DNA of 64,000 nucleotides from Adlercreutzia murintestinalis (GTDB lineage: Bacteria; Actinomycetota; Coriobacteriia; Coriobacteriales; Eggerthellaceae), in the NCBI RefSeq assembly GCF_943192905.1, contig NZ_CALPCC010000001.1, positions 1-64,000 of the forward strand. The letters are read 5' to 3'. The notes beneath the pieces are model-generated. The model saw only the letters and a program-made list of their open reading frames with translations. It was not told the origin of the DNA and ran no database searches. Of the stretch, positions 6,926 through 16,705 are shown in pieces. Position 1 is the first letter of the stretch. Each line of letters starts with the position of its first letter. Both the position numbers and the translations under genes were made by a program.

Positions 6926-8746
6926 CTACCGCGGCTTTGACGCAGCCGTTTTCTGCGACGCCGGGGCAAGAGAAGCGATGAGATCCTGGCGGCCAACGCG
7001 GCGCAGGGCCTCGCGCACCAGCTTGCGGTTCTTCGGATTGCGGTACTGAATGAGCGCGCGCTGCATGGCCTTCTCGTGCGGGTCCTTCGGCACGTAGACG
7101 GGCTGCATGGTGCGCGGATCCACGCCGGTGTAATACATGGCCGTAGCCATGCTGCCGGGCGTGGGATAGAAATCCTGCACCTGCTCGGGGTTGTAGCCCA
7201 TATCGCGGCAGAATTCGGCCAGCTCCACCGCATCGGCCAGCGTGCACCCCGGATGTGACGACATCAAATACGGCACCACGTACTGCTCTTTGCCCGCCCG
7301 TGCGCATTCCGCCTGGAACGCCTCCACGAAGCGCATATACACCTGATGCGGCGGCTTGCCCATGCACGCGAGCACCGTATCCGACACGTGCTCCGGCGCC
7401 ACGCGCAGCTGGCCGCTCACGTGATGCTCCACCAGTTCGCGCAGGAACGTCGGGTCGTCGTCGAGCAGCGCATAATCGAAGCGAATGCCGCTGCGCACGA
7501 ACACCTTCTTCACGCCGGGCAACGCGCGCAAACGGCGCAGCAACGCCACATAATCGCCGTGGTCAACCTCAAGATTCGGGCAGGGTTCAGGCGCCAGGCA
7601 TCGACGGTTCGTGCACGCGCCCGCCTTCAGCTGCTTGGCACATGCGGGCTGCCGGAAGTTCGCCGTAGGGCCGCCCACATCGTGAATGTAGCCCTTGAAC
7701 GTGGGGTCCTCCGTTATGGCGCGCGCTTCTTCCACCAGCGCATCGGCGCTGCGACCCACGACGATGCGCCCTTGATGGAACGTGAGCGCGCAAAACGCAC
7801 ATTCACCGAAGCAGCCGCGACTGCTGGTCAGCGAGAAACGCACCTCAGAGAGCGCAGGCACGCCGCCGACCGCATCGTAGCTTGGGTGCCACGTGCGTGC
7901 GAACGGCAAGCGATACACCATGTCCAGCTCTTCTTGGGAAAGCGGCTCGGCAGGCGGGTTCTGCACCACGAACAGCGTATCGGAGTACGGCTCTACCAAG
8001 CGCTTGCCCGTGAACGGGTCAGAATTGTCGTATTGCACGGCGAACGAGCGCGCGAAGGCCAGCTTGTCAGCGCGCACCTCATCCCAGCTGGGCAGCAGCT
8101 GATAGTCGTAGATATGCTCGAGGGAGCGCACCCGACAGACGGTGCCCGGAATGTAGGTCAGATCGCGAACGGACAGGCCCGCCTCAAGCGCCTCAGCGAT
8201 ATCCACGATGCTGCGCTCCCCCATGCCATACGACACCAGATCGGCGCCAGAATCAAGCAAGATGGAGCGCTTCACCGCATCAGACCAGTAATCGTAGTGC
8301 GCCAGGCGACGCAACGACGCCTCGATGCCGCCCAAGATGATGGGCGTGTGCTTGAAGGTACGCCGGATCAGGTTCGCGTACACTACCGCCGCGTAGTCGG
8401 GGCGCCTGCCCATCTGGCCGCCCGGGCTATACGCATCGCGGCGACGACGGCGCTTCGCCACCGTGTAATGGTTGACCATGGAATCCATGTTGCCCGCCGA
8501 CACCAGAAACCCCAGTCGCGGCTCGCCGAACACAGCCATCGAGGCCGCATCGCGCCAGTCGGGTTGCGCGATGATGCCAACGCGGAAGCCCTTCGCCTCC
8601 AGCAGGCGGCAGATGATGGCCGCGCCGAAGGACGAATGGTCAACATAGGCATCCCCGCACACATAGACGAAATCGACCTGATCCCATCCACGCGCAGCCG
8701 CCTCTTCGGCGGTTATGGGAAGAAAGCTAGTTGTTCGCGGCGGCAT
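6926..8746 (-). CDS. ygiQ: YgiQ-family radical SAM protein
   Basis: The 606-residue protein carries the family N-terminus (WDQVDFVYVCGDAYVDHSSFG) and a radical SAM cluster motif in SRGCFGECAFCAL (CxxxCxxC) in the middle. A conserved C-terminal DUF3362-like region follows (VQDFYPTPGSMATAMYYTGV). Members are predicted 4Fe-4S radical SAM enzymes; the reaction is not known to me. The chosen ATG (8746, MPPRTTSFLP) overlaps the end of the trigger-factor gene by 20 bp in another frame, which indicates translational coupling. A longer in-frame extension inside tig exists but is Pro-rich and unlikely. The C-terminus is basic and Ala-rich. Confidence 0.88.
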   Translation of the reverse strand: MPPRTTSFLPITAEEAAARGWDQVDFVYVCGDAYVDHSSFGAAIICRLLEAKGFRVGIIAQPDWRDAASMAVFGEPRLGFLVSAGNMDSMVNHYTVAKRRRRRDAYSPGGQMGRRPDYAAVVYANLIRRTFKHTPIILGGIEASLRRLAHYDYWSDAVKRSILLDSGADLVSYGMGERSIVDIAEALEAGLSVRDLTYIPGTVCRVRSLEHIYDYQLLPSWDEVRADKLAFARSFAVQYDNSDPFTGKRLVEPYSDTLFVVQNPPAEPLSQEELDMVYRLPFARTWHPSYDAVGGVPALSEVRFSLTSSRGCFGECAFCALTFHQGRIVVGRSADALVEEARAITEDPTFKGYIHDVGGPTANFRQPACAKQLKAGACTNRRCLAPEPCPNLEVDHGDYVALLRRLRALPGVKKVFVRSGIRFDYALLDDDPTFLRELVEHHVSGQLRVAPEHVSDTVLACMGKPPHQVYMRFVEAFQAECARAGKEQYVVPYLMSSHPGCTLADAVELAEFCRDMGYNPEQVQDFYPTPGSMATAMYYTGVDPRTMQPVYVPKDPHEKAMQRALIQYRNPKNRKLVREALRRVGRQDLIASLAPASQKTAASKPR

Positions 8747-10118
8747 CGGCAGAAGCGGCGTTGACAGCATTGGCAGCCGCGGCAATGGCAGCAGGGTCCA
8801 CCGTGGGCATGGTCGGATCGGCATAGGTGATATCGGCCGTTTCCACCAGCCACTTGTTAGCCTTCAACCGCTCGGCGCTCTCACGCAGCGCAAAGCCGCG
8901 CCCCGATTGCTCCATCTGCTCGCGCAGGGCCTTCGGGTTAGCCTGCGGATTCATGGCATAGCACGTCTCAAGGATATCCTCGTCGGTCAGGGTAAGCCTC
9001 TCGTGGCGGAAGATGGCATCCAGCGCGAACCCGATGACCAGCATCTGCCGCACCTGCATCATCATCAGCATGCTGAACTGCTGCTCGCCGCCCGCCTCCT
9101 GCATGAAGTCTTCCCAGCTGCGACCCTGCTGCTGCACCTGCTGGCGATACTGCGCCATCAGCTGGTCGCGCATGGCCTCATATGCCGCATCGGGAATGCT
9201 GCCCTCGAACCGCTCCGCAGCCTGTTCGGCAGCCAGCTGACGCACCTGCGCGTCGTAGTGCTCGCGCCCTTCCGCTTCCAGCTTGCGCGCGATGTCAGCG
9301 CGCAGCTGCTCCACAGTGTCGTAGATGGGCATGTGCTGCTTCACCCAAGCATCGTCGATCTGCGGTATCTCTTCGCGCTGAAACTCCAGCACCGTGACCG
9401 TTGCGTCCACCTTCTTCGTGATGGGCTTGAAGTCTTCGTCAAAATCGGGGCCATCGAAGCTGAACTCCTTCGTCTCGCCCGCCTTCATGCCCAGCACCTC
9501 GGCCTCGAAGCCTTCGGGCATGTACCCTTCGCCTGCCGTGTAGGTGCGGCCCTCGGTGGACAGCTGCTTCATCTCCACGCCGTCCTCGAACGCCTTGATG
9601 GCGATCTTGATGTCGTCACCCTTCTGCACCATGCGGTCGGGCGCCGCTTCCGGGTCGGCCACGTAGGCCTTGTAACGCTCGGCCAAATTCGCCACCTCGG
9701 CGTCAACGATCTCGTCGGTTATCTGGAACTTCGGCACGGTGATGCTCACCGGCTCATACGAGGTCAGCTCGTAGGCTGGCTTGGGCTCCACCGTCATTTC
9801 AAACGAGAACTCCTGCCCGCGCGCCAGCATGCCGGTGGCTTGAGGCTTGGGCGGATACAGCGGGACCAGATTCTTCGCATCGAGCGCCATGGGCACCAGC
9901 GCCTCCAGCGCACCCGGCGCCACGATGGCATCCAGGTCCTTCACGCCCATCTGCTCTTCGGCCACCTGCGCTGGTGTCTTGCCGGGCTCGGGCCGCAATC
10001 CCATGCTTTGCGCGAATGCGATCTGCGCGGCATCCATGGCCGCATCGATCTCGGCGGGCGTGGCCGTGACCTGCATCAGTATGGTGCCGTCTTGCTGCTT
10101 CTTCTCGGTTACTTTCAT
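8727..10118 (-). CDS. tig: trigger factor, ribosome-associated chaperone
   Basis: This 463-residue protein has the three-part trigger factor layout: an N-terminal ribosome-binding domain with a weak form of the signature loop (GLRPEPGKTP in place of GFRxGxxP), a central FKBP-like domain (VQKGDDIKIAIKAFEDG...FDGPDFDEDFK) and a helical C-terminal domain. It binds nascent chains at the ribosome exit. I prefer the ATG at 10118 because AGGAG lies six bases upstream; the ATG at 10124 sits directly on that site. The C-terminus ends in an Ala/Asn-rich tail. ygiQ overlaps its 3' end. The divergent loop suggests a lineage-specific ribosome contact. Confidence 0.88.
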   Translation of the reverse strand: MKVTEKKQQDGTILMQVTATPAEIDAAMDAAQIAFAQSMGLRPEPGKTPAQVAEEQMGVKDLDAIVAPGALEALVPMALDAKNLVPLYPPKPQATGMLARGQEFSFEMTVEPKPAYELTSYEPVSITVPKFQITDEIVDAEVANLAERYKAYVADPEAAPDRMVQKGDDIKIAIKAFEDGVEMKQLSTEGRTYTAGEGYMPEGFEAEVLGMKAGETKEFSFDGPDFDEDFKPITKKVDATVTVLEFQREEIPQIDDAWVKQHMPIYDTVEQLRADIARKLEAEGREHYDAQVRQLAAEQAAERFEGSIPDAAYEAMRDQLMAQYRQQVQQQGRSWEDFMQEAGGEQQFSMLMMMQVRQMLVIGFALDAIFRHERLTLTDEDILETCYAMNPQANPKALREQMEQSGRGFALRESAERLKANKWLVETADITYADPTMPTVDPAAIAAAANAVNAASADAAANN

Positions 10119-10217
10119 GTGCATCTCCTGATTTCAGAATAATCATCGTTTGATGCGCATTGTAGCAGCATACCGGCCCGTACAGGCGCACGAACTTCGA
10201 TCTTGACGCGGTGCGCC

Positions 10218-10919
10218 CTACCACTCGAGCGTGTCGGCGGAATCGGGATGCGCATTGGTGGTCACCTCGGCCACATGTCCGCCATGAATGCGGATCACCC
10301 GATCGGCGATGCACTCGAACGCCTGGTTGTGCGTGATGACCATGACGGTGCGTCCTGTGTCGCGGCACGTCTGCTGCAACAAGAGCAAAATGGCCTTGCC
10401 CGTCTCGTAATCGAGCGCGCCGGTAGGCTCGTCGCACAGCAGCAGCTTCGGATTCTTCGCCAGAGCGCGTGCGATGGCCACGCGCTGCTGCTCGCCGCCG
10501 GAGAGCTGTCCGGGGAAATTCGCCAGCCGATGCCCCAGCCCTACTGCCTTGAGCGCCTCGGCGGCATCCATGGGGTCCTTGCAGATCTGGCTTGCCAGCT
10601 CCACGTTCTCCACCGCGGTCAGGTTGGCCACTAGATTGTAGAACTGGAAGACGAAGCCGATATCATAGCGCCGGTAGAACGTGACCTCTTTGGGCGTGTA
10701 GTCGCTGACGCGCACGCCATCCAGCACGATGCTGCCCGATGTGACCGTATCCATGCCGCCGATCATGTTGAGCAGCGTGGTCTTGCCCGAGCCGCTAGGG
10801 CCGACCACCACCACGAATTCACCGCGCTCAACGGTAAAGCTCATGTCGCGCACAGCGGACACTTCCACCTCGCCCATGCGGTAGGTCTTGCACAGCTCGC
10901 TCACTTCCAGAAATGCCAT
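10218..10919 (-). CDS. ABC exporter ATP-binding protein (MacB/LolD type)
   Basis: The 233-residue ATPase has Walker [10 protein letters not shown], signature [16 protein letters not shown], Walker [13 protein letters not shown] and the switch His in VMVITHNQ. The sequence around the N-terminus ([20 protein letters not shown]) is typical of the MacB/SalX/LolD group that works with FtsX-type permeases. It starts at ATG 10919 after AGGAGG. The large FtsX-type permease gene lies 147 bp upstream on the same strand and is the obvious partner. The substrate is unknown: lipoprotein, peptide or cell-wall regulation are all possible. Confidence 0.9.
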   Translation of the reverse strand: MAFLEVSELCKTYRMGEVEVSAVRDMSFTVERGEFVVVVGPSGSGKTTLLNMIGGMDTVTSGSIVLDGVRVSDYTPKEVTFYRRYDIGFVFQFYNLVANLTAVENVELASQICKDPMDAAEALKAVGLGHRLANFPGQLSGGEQQRVAIARALAKNPKLLLCDEPTGALDYETGKAILLLLQQTCRDTGRTVMVITHNQAFECIADRVIRIHGGHVAEVTTNAHPDSADTLEW

Positions 10920-11066
10920 GGCCTTCTTCTTCCTCCTGCATACGGTCTTGCGCGGTCATGTGCGGCCCAAGCGGTCCCCCGCAGCCCAGGTCGTCTTGTG
11001 CGACCCGACCGGTCCCGCGGACTCAGGCGATCTAACGCAACCGGGTCGTACGGCCGCCACACCGCC

Positions 11067-14000
11067 CTATTCGTTCGATTTCAGGCTCTCCACCATGTTC
11101 ACCTTATCCAACTTGCGGCGCATGACCAGCATCACCAGCACGGTGAACGCCATGGTCAGCACGAACGCCAACACGAAGCTCAACGCATGAATGTCGCGCC
11201 CGAACATGACCTGGTTCACCTCGGCGCTGGTCACCACGAAGTTCTCCAGGAAAATGCCCAGCACCAACCCCACCAGCGCACCCAGCACTGACAAGATGAT
11301 GGTTTCGCGGAAAATGTAGGTCTGCACCTCGGCGCGCGTGAAACCCAGCACCTTCAAGGTGGCGATCTCGCGCATGCGCTCGGTGATGTTGATGTTGGTC
11401 AGGTTGTACAGCACGATGAACGCCAACGCCGCCGCAGCCAAGATCAACACCACGACCACCATGTTCACCGACTTGAGCGCCGTCTTGTAGCTGTCGATGG
11501 TCTCGTCGTTGTAGGCCACCGTCTTCACGCCCGCGACCTGCTGCAACGCGGCCGTGAACGCATCGCGCACGCCTTCGTCGTTGCTGATGTCGGCGAAGGT
11601 CGTCTCGAAGACGGGCGCATGCCCGAACGCGCGCTCGTAGGCCGCAGGCGAGAGGAACACCCGGTGCCCCACGTAGTTCTCGGCAATGCCTGCTACCGGC
11701 ACGCTGACCATGGTGCCTGTGGCGTTGCCCATGGCATCCTTCTCGGCGATCACGACCGTATCGCCCACGGCAATGCCGTTCTCGGAAGCCAATTTCTCGG
11801 TGATGACGGCGCCCTCGTCAGAAAGCGTCAACGTCTGGCCGCTTTGCCGGTTGCGCAGGATCCACAGCTGCGCGAACGCATCGGGATCCTCCGGCACCAC
11901 CACGTCAACCGATAAGTCCTCGGTAGCAGGGTTTGCCGCCGTTGCCCCCGGGCCCCCGCCCACGGCAACCATGCTCTCCTGATGCGCGCGTGCGCTCGTG
12001 GCGGCGTGGCCCACCTCGCGAATGTCTCGCTGTACCTGCGCGCGATCGGCCTCGGTGGCATCGTCTTCCTCGGTGACCACCACCGTGTACTTCACCAGCG
12101 CACCGAAATGCTTGTCGATGATGTCGTTGATGCTGTCTTGCAGCCCGAAACCGGTCAGCAGCAGCGCTGTGCAGCCTGCAATGCCCACCACGGTCATGAA
12201 CAGGCGCTTCTTGTAGCGGAAGATGTTGCGACACGTCACCTTCCAGAGAAACGACAGCCGCCCCCACAGCGGGCGAATGCGCTCGAGCAGGATGCGCTTG
12301 CCCGCCTTGGGCGCGGGCGGCAGCATGAGCGCTGCGGGGCTTTCACGCAGGGTGGACAGACAGGCCGCCGCCGTGGCCAGCAGCGTGATGCCCACCCCAA
12401 GACCTGCCGCCGCAAGCGCGATGGGCCAATCGAGCTGCAAGGCCGCCGTTGGCACCACGTACACGATGGCATAGGCCTCCATGATGACCGCCGGTAGCGT
12501 GAAGCTGAGCGCCGCGATGCCCGCCACCGACCCAGCCACGCTGGCCGCTCCTGCATAGATGAGGTACTTCGAGGTGATGCGGCTGCGGCTGTACCCGAGC
12601 GCCTTGTACGTGCCGATCTGCATGCGCTCTTCGTCCACCATGCGCGTCATGGTGGTCAGCGCCACCAACGCAGCCACTAGGAAGAAGATCAGCGGGAACA
12701 CCGCAGCGATGTTGCCCACGCGGTCGGCATCCATCTGGAAGCTTTCGGCGCCGTAGTTCTTCGAGCGATCCATGACGAGCCATTCGGGCATCTCGATGGC
12801 ATCGATGTCGGCTTGCGCCTGCGCCAGGTCGGCTTCGGCCTGGGCGAACTCGGTATCAGCGTCGGCGCGCCCCTGCTCGTATTCAGCCAAGCCCGCAGCG
12901 TAATCGGCTCGCCCCGATGCCAGCTGACGCCGCCCGCTCGAAAGCTCGGCGGACGCCGCATCCAGCTTCTGCTGCGCGTCAGCCATCTGCGCGTCGGCGC
13001 TGGCGCGCTTCTGGTCCAGCTCGGCTTGCGCCTGCGTCAGCTGTTGCATGCCATCGTCGTAGCGCTTCTTACCCGCGTCGTAGGCCGCCTGGCCCTCGAC
13101 CAACTTCTCCAGCTGGGTTATCTGCGCTTGCAGTTGCGCGTACTGCGGCAGGCTCTCTGGGATCTGCGCCAGCTGAGCCTTCAGCGACTGCACCGTGGCA
13201 GCCGCGTTGTCCTTCGTGACACCCTGCGCCGCCACGTGCGCCCAACCCGCATCCAGCTGAGCCTTCGTGGATTCGAGCGTGGCTGCTGACTGTTGCAGCG
13301 TGGCGCGGTTCGCATCTATCTGCCCCTGAGCGTCGGCCATCTGTCCCTGAGCGTCGGCACGCTGCTGATCGAGCTGCGCGGTGCCATTGGCGTGCTCGCG
13401 CTGGCCTGAGGCTATCTTGCCCTCGCTCGCCTTGATCTGTGTCTGCGCCTGGTCAAGCTGCCGCTTGGCATCGTCGAGCGTGGCGTTCGCTTCGTCGCGC
13501 TCTCGCTCATAGTCTGCGCGCGCCCGATCGAGTTCTTCCTGGGCCTGGTTTTGCAGTTCCTGGCGGCGTTGCTGCGCTTGTTCGGCCGCAATGGCCTCCA
13601 CCCGATCCATGACCGCCGCCACCGCCGCGTCGTATGCCGCCGACGACCCGTTCAACTCGCGCGCGCCCTCCACCAATATGAACGCCTCGCTGATGGGGTA
13701 ATCCGGCGAGAAATCGCTTTCGGGGATGTACATGAACTGCTCGATCATGCCGCTGCCCACCGACGTTGACCCCATGTCAGTAGTGGAAGTGTAGTACGGC
13801 GAGCTGGCCAAACCCACCACCGTGAACTCCGTGCGCGTCAGCACCTCGGCCAGATCGGTCGTGCCTTCGGTCAGCGTGATGGTGTCGCCCAGCTGCACCG
13901 GCTCGTTCATGATGCGGTCGGCTGAGATGACGCATTCGCCCGGCGCCTGGGGCAGCCTGCCCTCCTTCACCATCAGTTGGTTGATAGCGGGTTCGACGGC

Positions 14001-14423
14001 ATCAAACTGCACTGCGTCGTTCGCCGTATCGTCCGTTGCGTCGTTCGACGCACCTTTGGACACAGGCTGGCCCTTCTCGAAGACCATACTCGCAATGGAA
14101 TGGATGCGGAAGGCGTAGGGTTCGCCGCCCAACATGCCCTCCGCATCGGTCTCGCGATCAGCCTGCACCGCTTCCACGCCCTCAACGAGCGAGAGTGCGC
14201 GGACGTTCTGCTCGGAAAGGCCCATGGTTGACACTACGCGGATGTCGTAGAGCTCGGTTTCGTCATAGAAGGCATCAGCTGCCAGCTTCATGTCGGGCGC
14301 GGTCATCTGCAGACCCGCATAGAACCCCACGCCCAACGCCACGATGGCGAAGATGGCGATGAAGCGCCCCAGCGAATGGGTGATGGAGCGCCGTATCTCT
14401 TTGTTGAAAGCCTTCTGCTTCAT
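11067..14423 (-). CDS. FtsX-type ABC permease with long extracytoplasmic coiled coil
   Basis: The 1118-residue protein has one TM helix near the N-terminus (FIAIFAIVALGVGFYAGLQM), a MacB-like periplasmic region, then a very long Gln/Ala/Asp-rich coiled coil (about residues 275-555). The first FtsX domain follows (from about 575, VFPLIFFLVAALVALTTM), then a second TM block and a C-terminal FtsX domain (VVVVLILAAAALAFIVLYNL). An Asp/Ala/Thr-rich insert (SNDATDDTANDA) lies near residue 120. Such proteins do not move substrate through a channel but use ATP to drive conformational change outside the membrane. The partner ATPase is downstream. The start ATG lies directly on AAGGGG, so initiation may be weak. 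Confidence 0.85.
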   Translation of the reverse strand: MKQKAFNKEIRRSITHSLGRFIAIFAIVALGVGFYAGLQMTAPDMKLAADAFYDETELYDIRVVSTMGLSEQNVRALSLVEGVEAVQADRETDAEGMLGGEPYAFRIHSIASMVFEKGQPVSKGASNDATDDTANDAVQFDAVEPAINQLMVKEGRLPQAPGECVISADRIMNEPVQLGDTITLTEGTTDLAEVLTRTEFTVVGLASSPYYTSTTDMGSTSVGSGMIEQFMYIPESDFSPDYPISEAFILVEGARELNGSSAAYDAAVAAVMDRVEAIAAEQAQQRRQELQNQAQEELDRARADYERERDEANATLDDAKRQLDQAQTQIKASEGKIASGQREHANGTAQLDQQRADAQGQMADAQGQIDANRATLQQSAATLESTKAQLDAGWAHVAAQGVTKDNAAATVQSLKAQLAQIPESLPQYAQLQAQITQLEKLVEGQAAYDAGKKRYDDGMQQLTQAQAELDQKRASADAQMADAQQKLDAASAELSSGRRQLASGRADYAAGLAEYEQGRADADTEFAQAEADLAQAQADIDAIEMPEWLVMDRSKNYGAESFQMDADRVGNIAAVFPLIFFLVAALVALTTMTRMVDEERMQIGTYKALGYSRSRITSKYLIYAGAASVAGSVAGIAALSFTLPAVIMEAYAIVYVVPTAALQLDWPIALAAAGLGVGITLLATAAACLSTLRESPAALMLPPAPKAGKRILLERIRPLWGRLSFLWKVTCRNIFRYKKRLFMTVVGIAGCTALLLTGFGLQDSINDIIDKHFGALVKYTVVVTEEDDATEADRAQVQRDIREVGHAATSARAHQESMVAVGGGPGATAANPATEDLSVDVVVPEDPDAFAQLWILRNRQSGQTLTLSDEGAVITEKLASENGIAVGDTVVIAEKDAMGNATGTMVSVPVAGIAENYVGHRVFLSPAAYERAFGHAPVFETTFADISNDEGVRDAFTAALQQVAGVKTVAYNDETIDSYKTALKSVNMVVVVLILAAAALAFIVLYNLTNINITERMREIATLKVLGFTRAEVQTYIFRETIILSVLGALVGLVLGIFLENFVVTSAEVNQVMFGRDIHALSFVLAFVLTMAFTVLVMLVMRRKLDKVNMVESLKSNE

Positions 14424-14430
14424 CCCCTTA

Positions 14431-14899
14431 TCATAGCGGACGCGGGTACTCCTTGCGACGACGGTTGCGCGTGAGCAGCGCTACGCCCAACCCCGCGCAG
14501 GCAGCTGATGCCATCGCAAGCACCCGTGGCGCAGTCCCGTCTCCCGTTCGAGCGAGCATGCCCATGCTGCCGAGCAGGCGCTTAGCGATGCCACCAGGCG
14601 TGCCGGTACCCGCCAGCGGCGTGGCAGTGAACGTCACCTTGAGCGTGTGGGTGCTGCCACCCTGCGCCCCCGCGAACACGTATTTGGTGCCCGACCAGCT
14701 CTGTATCTGGCCGTCCACCTCAACCGCCGACGCCGCATACCCCGTATCGGGGAGCAAGTTGAATTCAGTGGAAGCTCCGGCCGGGAAGTACTGCGTGGTG
14801 ACAGGGCTTATGCGCCCGTTCGCATCCACCACCGGTAAGGTCACCGTGTAGGTGCCATCCAAATTACCCTCGGCATCTTTGTTGGCGATCTTCGCGAGG
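14431..14899 (-). pseudogene. C-terminal remnant of a sortase-anchored surface protein
   Basis: About 155 codons remain. They encode a beta-rich stretch (TYTVTLPVVDANGRISPVTT) and a complete sorting signal: LARTG, a hydrophobic segment (VLAMASAACAGLGVALL) and a basic tail RNRRRKE. The upstream end stops at a dispersed repeat (about 14900), beyond which no surface-protein coding continues; the apparent start codon (TTG in the repeat) is not credible. I infer that a larger anchored adhesin was cut by an insertion or rearrangement linked to the repeat and the neighbouring IS30 fragment. The stop lies 7 bp before the FtsX gene. Confidence 0.7.
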
Positions 14900-14968
14900 T
14901 AACCGCAACCCAACCGCAATCCTCACCAGAGTAACTGCAACGGGTTGCACCTAGTTTTGAAGTCTTTG
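14897..14968. repeat. dispersed repeat, copy B
   Basis: This segment matches 2318-2390, including the shared block CCCAACCGCAATCCTCACCA followed by GAGTAAC. It marks the breakpoint of the surface-protein remnant on one side and leads into the IS30 transposase remnant on the other, so it may be an element end. Confidence 0.6.
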
Positions 14969-15043
14969 CCCAGAGCAAAGCCGCGCCCTTCCCCTTATTC
15001 TGCTTTTGCCATACCAGCAAGAACGCAAAGAAAGGACACGGCC

Positions 15044-15510
15044 ATGGCAAAAGCATACATGCAGTTGACGCTCTACGAAAGAAGGGTGATCCAAGAATCG
15101 CTTGACCGAGGATATTCCCTTAAGAAGATAGCGAAGACATTGGGAAGAAGCCCTTCGACCATCTCTCGGGAAATACGCCACAACAGGACCCCAAGACCTC
15201 CCAAAGGCCGCCTGGGCGGATGCGCGGAGCGCTCCATCTGCGTGCGCTCGGGAGTCTGCGGAGACAGCTGCGCGCGGCCTGGGGAGTCATGCGCACATCG
15301 CAAGCTCGCTGATTGCAGGATGCGCTGCGCCACCTTCCGGAAGTCAGGCAAACGATGCAACAAGCTCGATGGCTTCCCGCATGTCTGCAACGGATGCCGC
15401 TACTTATCGGCTGCACCGTGCGCGATCGCCAGCGCTATGTCGCTTGCGAGGCTGACACGGCAGCAAAGGATCGCAGAAGCGAATCCAGGCGCGGCATCAA
15501 TATGAGCGTC
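15044..15510 (+). pseudogene. IS30-family transposase, N-terminal remnant with frameshift
   Basis: The start MAKAYMQLTLYERRVIQESL leads into a helix-turn-helix (YSLKKIAKTLGRSPSTISREIRHNR) typical of IS30 transposases, then a Cys-rich segment (CVRSGVCGDSC, CNGC). Near base 15407 the homologous reading moves to another frame, continuing as GCTVRDRQRYVACEADTAA and SRRGINMS (IS30 has ...SESRSGI...). After about 15510 no similarity remains, so the DDE catalytic part (usual length 350-400 residues) is lost. A good ribosome-binding site (AAAGGA) precedes the start. The element is dead. Confidence 0.8.
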
Positions 15511-15685
15511 GCACGTGTCGTAGTCGTGTTGTTACGCCTCAAAACATACCTCACCCCTTGCAAACGATCCCCATCAAACCCCTCTACCATGCGAAAACGC
15601 GGCCTCAGGGTTGCGTTTACCCCAGTAGAGATCACATATTCTCAAAGGTCGCATTAACTATGAATATTTTCCATTCCGCAAGCAT

Positions 15686-15719
15686 AAAAAGACCCCAGAA
15701 GCATCTGCTCTGGGGTCTT
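15686..15719 (-). terminator. rho-independent terminator of the ribosomal protein operon
   Basis: Read on the minus strand, an 11-bp perfect stem (AAGACCCCAGA/TCTGGGGTCTT, 9-nt loop) runs into TTTTT. It lies 61 bp after the rplW stop and closes the rpsL-rplW unit. The rest of 15511-15779 shows no gene; in particular no rplB. Confidence 0.85.
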
Positions 15720-15779
15720 CCGTCGTCGAATGACTGCGCACCAGCCGCACGGCGGCCATCGCAGTTCCGATCGTCAAGC

Positions 15780-16067
15780 CTAGCTGGCGAAGATGGCTAT
15801 CTCGTCGCCTTCAGCCAGCGTGACCATAGCCTTCTTCCAGCTGCGGGTCAAGCCCTTCTGGTAGCGCACGCGCTTGGGCTTCGGCTTCACGTTCAGCGTG
15901 TTAACCTTCGTGACCTTCACGTCGAAGATAGCCTCGATAGCCTGGCGAATCTCGATCTTGTTGGCGTCCTTAGCCACCTCGAAGGTGTACACGTTGTTCT
16001 CCAGCACGTCATAGCTGTGCTCAGAGATGATCGGACGGATGATGATGCTCCTGGGATCGCGGGACAT
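15780..16067 (-). CDS. rplW: 50S ribosomal protein L23
   Basis: This 95-residue protein (MSRDPRSIIIRPIISEHSYD, with KIEIRQAIEAIFDVKVTKVNT) is a standard-length L23, which binds 23S rRNA at the exit tunnel and docks trigger factor. Its ATG overlaps the rplD stop by one base, so the two are translationally coupled. In the usual S10 operon rplB follows; here the next feature is a terminator. Confidence 0.97.
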   Translation of the reverse strand: MSRDPRSIIIRPIISEHSYDVLENNVYTFEVAKDANKIEIRQAIEAIFDVKVTKVNTLNVKPKPKRVRYQKGLTRSWKKAMVTLAEGDEIAIFAS

Positions 16068-16696
16068 TATGCAAGCACCTCCTCGATGTAGGTCAGGCAG
16101 CTGTCAACGATGACCAGCTTCTTGTTGTCCAGAATCTCGTAGGTGTTGATATCGTTCACCGGCAGGATGTCCACCGTGGGGATGTTGCGGAATGACAGGA
16201 ACGTGTCCACGTCCTCGTTCTCAATGACCAGCGTCACGCGCTCGTTGTCGATGCCCAACGCCTTCAGCGCCGCCACCGCATCCTTCGTGCGCGGCTTCTC
16301 GCCCCACGTGAACGGCTTCACCAAAATGATCTCACCGTCGGCCAGCTTCGCGGACAGTGCGCTGCGCATGGCCAGCTTGATCTCCTTGCGGTTCACCTTC
16401 TGGTGATAGTCGCGGGAATGCGGCCCGAACACCACGCCGCCACCGCGCCATTGTGGCGCACGGATGGTGCCCTGACGAGCACGACCGGTGCCCTTCTGCC
16501 GCCACGGCTTCTTGCCACCGCCGCTCACATGGCGGCGCGTCTTCGTGTTGGCCGTGCCCTGGCGCCAATCAGCCTGCTGAGCCTTCACCGTGCGGTGCAT
16601 CACATGCATGTTGGGCTCGATGCCGAATACGGCATCGTTGAGGTCAGCCTTGCCAGCCGCCTTGCCCTTTGCGTCCTTTATCTCAAGTGTTGCCAT
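16067..16696 (-). CDS. rplD: 50S ribosomal protein L4
   Basis: The 209-residue product carries L4 motifs: an RQGTANTKTRRHVSGGGKKP-like loop that reaches into the exit tunnel and RAPQWRGGGVVFGP. The ATG at 16696 is preferred because AAGGAG lies five bases away; the one at 16699 is too close. It lies between rplC and rplW in canonical S10-operon order. L4 is an autoregulator of this operon in some bacteria; whether that holds here cannot be seen. Confidence 0.96.
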   Translation of the reverse strand: MATLEIKDAKGKAAGKADLNDAVFGIEPNMHVMHRTVKAQQADWRQGTANTKTRRHVSGGGKKPWRQKGTGRARQGTIRAPQWRGGGVVFGPHSRDYHQKVNRKEIKLAMRSALSAKLADGEIILVKPFTWGEKPRTKDAVAALKALGIDNERVTLVIENEDVDTFLSFRNIPTVDILPVNDINTYEILDNKKLVIVDSCLTYIEEVLA

Positions 16697-16705
16697 CATC
16701 TCTCC

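Noticed and set aside
7346-8764. 472-codon plus-strand frame opposite ygiQ
   Set aside because: Shadow of a conserved radical SAM gene.
8715-10142. 475-codon plus-strand frame opposite tig
   Set aside because: Shadow of trigger factor; no start signal.
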